Part shown: positions 40,800 to 41,287 of the stretch, in pieces | How positions within the stretch are numbered: position 1 is the stretch's first letter | How the letters are laid out: each line of letters starts with the position of its first letter | Made by a program: the position numbers and the translations under genes | The notes under the pieces: generated by a model | What the model was told of the DNA's origin: nothing | Databases searched by the model: none | What the model saw: only the letters and a program-made list of their open reading frames with translations | Source of the DNA: Planctomycetota bacterium | Lineage (GTDB): Bacteria; Planctomycetota; PLA2; JAEUHO01 | NCBI GenBank assembly: GCA_029259775.1 | Contig: JAJDEN010000011.1 | Span: 1-41,287, forward strand | DNA length: 41,287 nt | Reading direction: 5' to 3'

Positions 40800-41287
40800 T
40801 ACTCTGCCCCCTGCGCGATGTGCTGATATGTGGCTGCAATATCCTGCTCGGGAAACAGCTCATCCATAGCGATCGACCTGCCGTTAGCTTGGACGATACG
40901 AACGTGCTTGCCCTTCAAAGCCCGAGCGTGGCGAGCGCCACATGCGTGCGCTATCAGACCGGTGCCATATTCGATTTTTCCAACGAAGTTTTTTACACGC
41001 ACCGCCTTGTCTTTCGGGTCCAAGCCACGTTGCAGTCTCCTATCATGTGTTGTGATACCGGTCGGGCATGTGTTCTTGTTGCATTTGAGTGCCTGTATGC
41101 AGCCAAGTGCGAACATGAAACCGCGCGCCGACACCACGAAATCCGTGCCGGCGCAATAGGCCCAAGCGACCTCCGCCGGGGTGATCAACTTGCCCGATGC
41201 AATGACCTTGATCCGATCGCGCAATCCATGGTGTTTAAGTATCCCAATCACGACCGGTAGTGCTTCTTTAATCGGGAGCCCGACGTT
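40799..41287 (-). CDS. FMN-binding glutamate-synthase-like protein, C-terminal part (cut by window end)
   Basis: The frame enters from the right edge in phase and ends with TAA at 40799; 162 residues are visible. They match the end of the glutamate synthase central/FMN domain: KVIASGKLITPAEVAWAYCAG, DFVVSARGFMFALGCIQALK, and cysteines spaced C-x5-C-x4-C (CIQALKC then NKNTCPTG) that bind a [3Fe-4S] cluster. The short C-terminal tail indicates the stand-alone FMN-binding glutamate synthase family rather than full-length GltB. It is the first visible gene of the operon with the acetolactate-synthase-like and aldehyde dehydrogenase genes. G+C is about 50%, lower than most of the window. Confidence 0.88.
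   Translation of the reverse strand, partial: NVGLPIKEALPVVIGILKHHGLRDRIKVIASGKLITPAEVAWAYCAGTDFVVSARGFMFALGCIQALKCNKNTCPTGITTHDRRLQRGLDPKDKAVRVKNFVGKIEYGTGLIAHACGARHARALKGKHVRIVQANGRSIAMDELFPEQDIAATYQHIAQGAE

Overview
The window is GC-rich (about two thirds G+C in most lines I counted) bacterial DNA, probably chromosomal and most likely from Planctomycetota or a similar Gram-negative lineage. The pointers are an OprP/OprO-type outer-membrane porin with clustered cysteines, a carboxypeptidase-regulatory-like membrane-anchored protein, a sulfatase-modifying-factor-type lipoprotein and oversized PstC/PstA permeases. The lineage is inference; no rRNA or other marker is present.

Region 1 (1 to about 11,060) is a phage-like or satellite-like mobile segment. 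A leftward replication operon runs from 5205 to beyond base 1: an unknown 425-aa protein, a small HTH protein, a primase-polymerase/helicase fusion, small unknown proteins, and a DUF2924 protein split over two genes. Its upstream region carries clustered 8-bp GTGAAGGA-type repeats in inverted arrays, a likely origin or operator. Next come a leftward AbiEi/AbiEii toxin-antitoxin pair and a rightward cluster: ParB-methyltransferase, DUF1937 protein, probable small terminase, large terminase. No portal, capsid or tail gene follows, so this is a truncated prophage or a satellite.

Region 2 (11,060-15,006) holds a 716-aa surface protein, an FKBP-type isomerase and a small serine recombinase. A decayed copy of the recombinase 5' end lies on the other side of the FKBP gene.

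Region 3 (15,198-31,065) is a phosphate-starvation island. phoB-phoR-phoU run rightward; pstS-pstC-pstA-pstB plus a lipoprotein with four repeats of about 66 aa run leftward. Beyond pstS lie a decayed porin copy, a SpoIIE/PP2C phosphatase, small ORFs and an intact OprP-like porin. Three promoter regions (phoU, pstS, porin) carry 11-bp-periodic TTCAY-type repeats that I read as PHO boxes; a fourth, weaker one lies upstream of a 29-aa ORF that ends in a terminator hairpin.

Region 4 (31,066-37,694) is a patchwork: a 3' half of a tRNA with CAT anticodon (probable integration scar), a formylglycine-generating-enzyme-type lipoprotein, two small unknown genes, a lower-GC AAA ATPase/TOPRIM-like pair that looks like a defence module, and a frameshifted DDE transposase.

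Region 5 (37,695-41,287) is a leftward operon of FMN-dependent glutamate-synthase-like protein (cut by the window end), acetolactate-synthase-like enzyme and aldehyde dehydrogenase. Base composition changes abruptly inside the acetolactate synthase gene, near 39,620.
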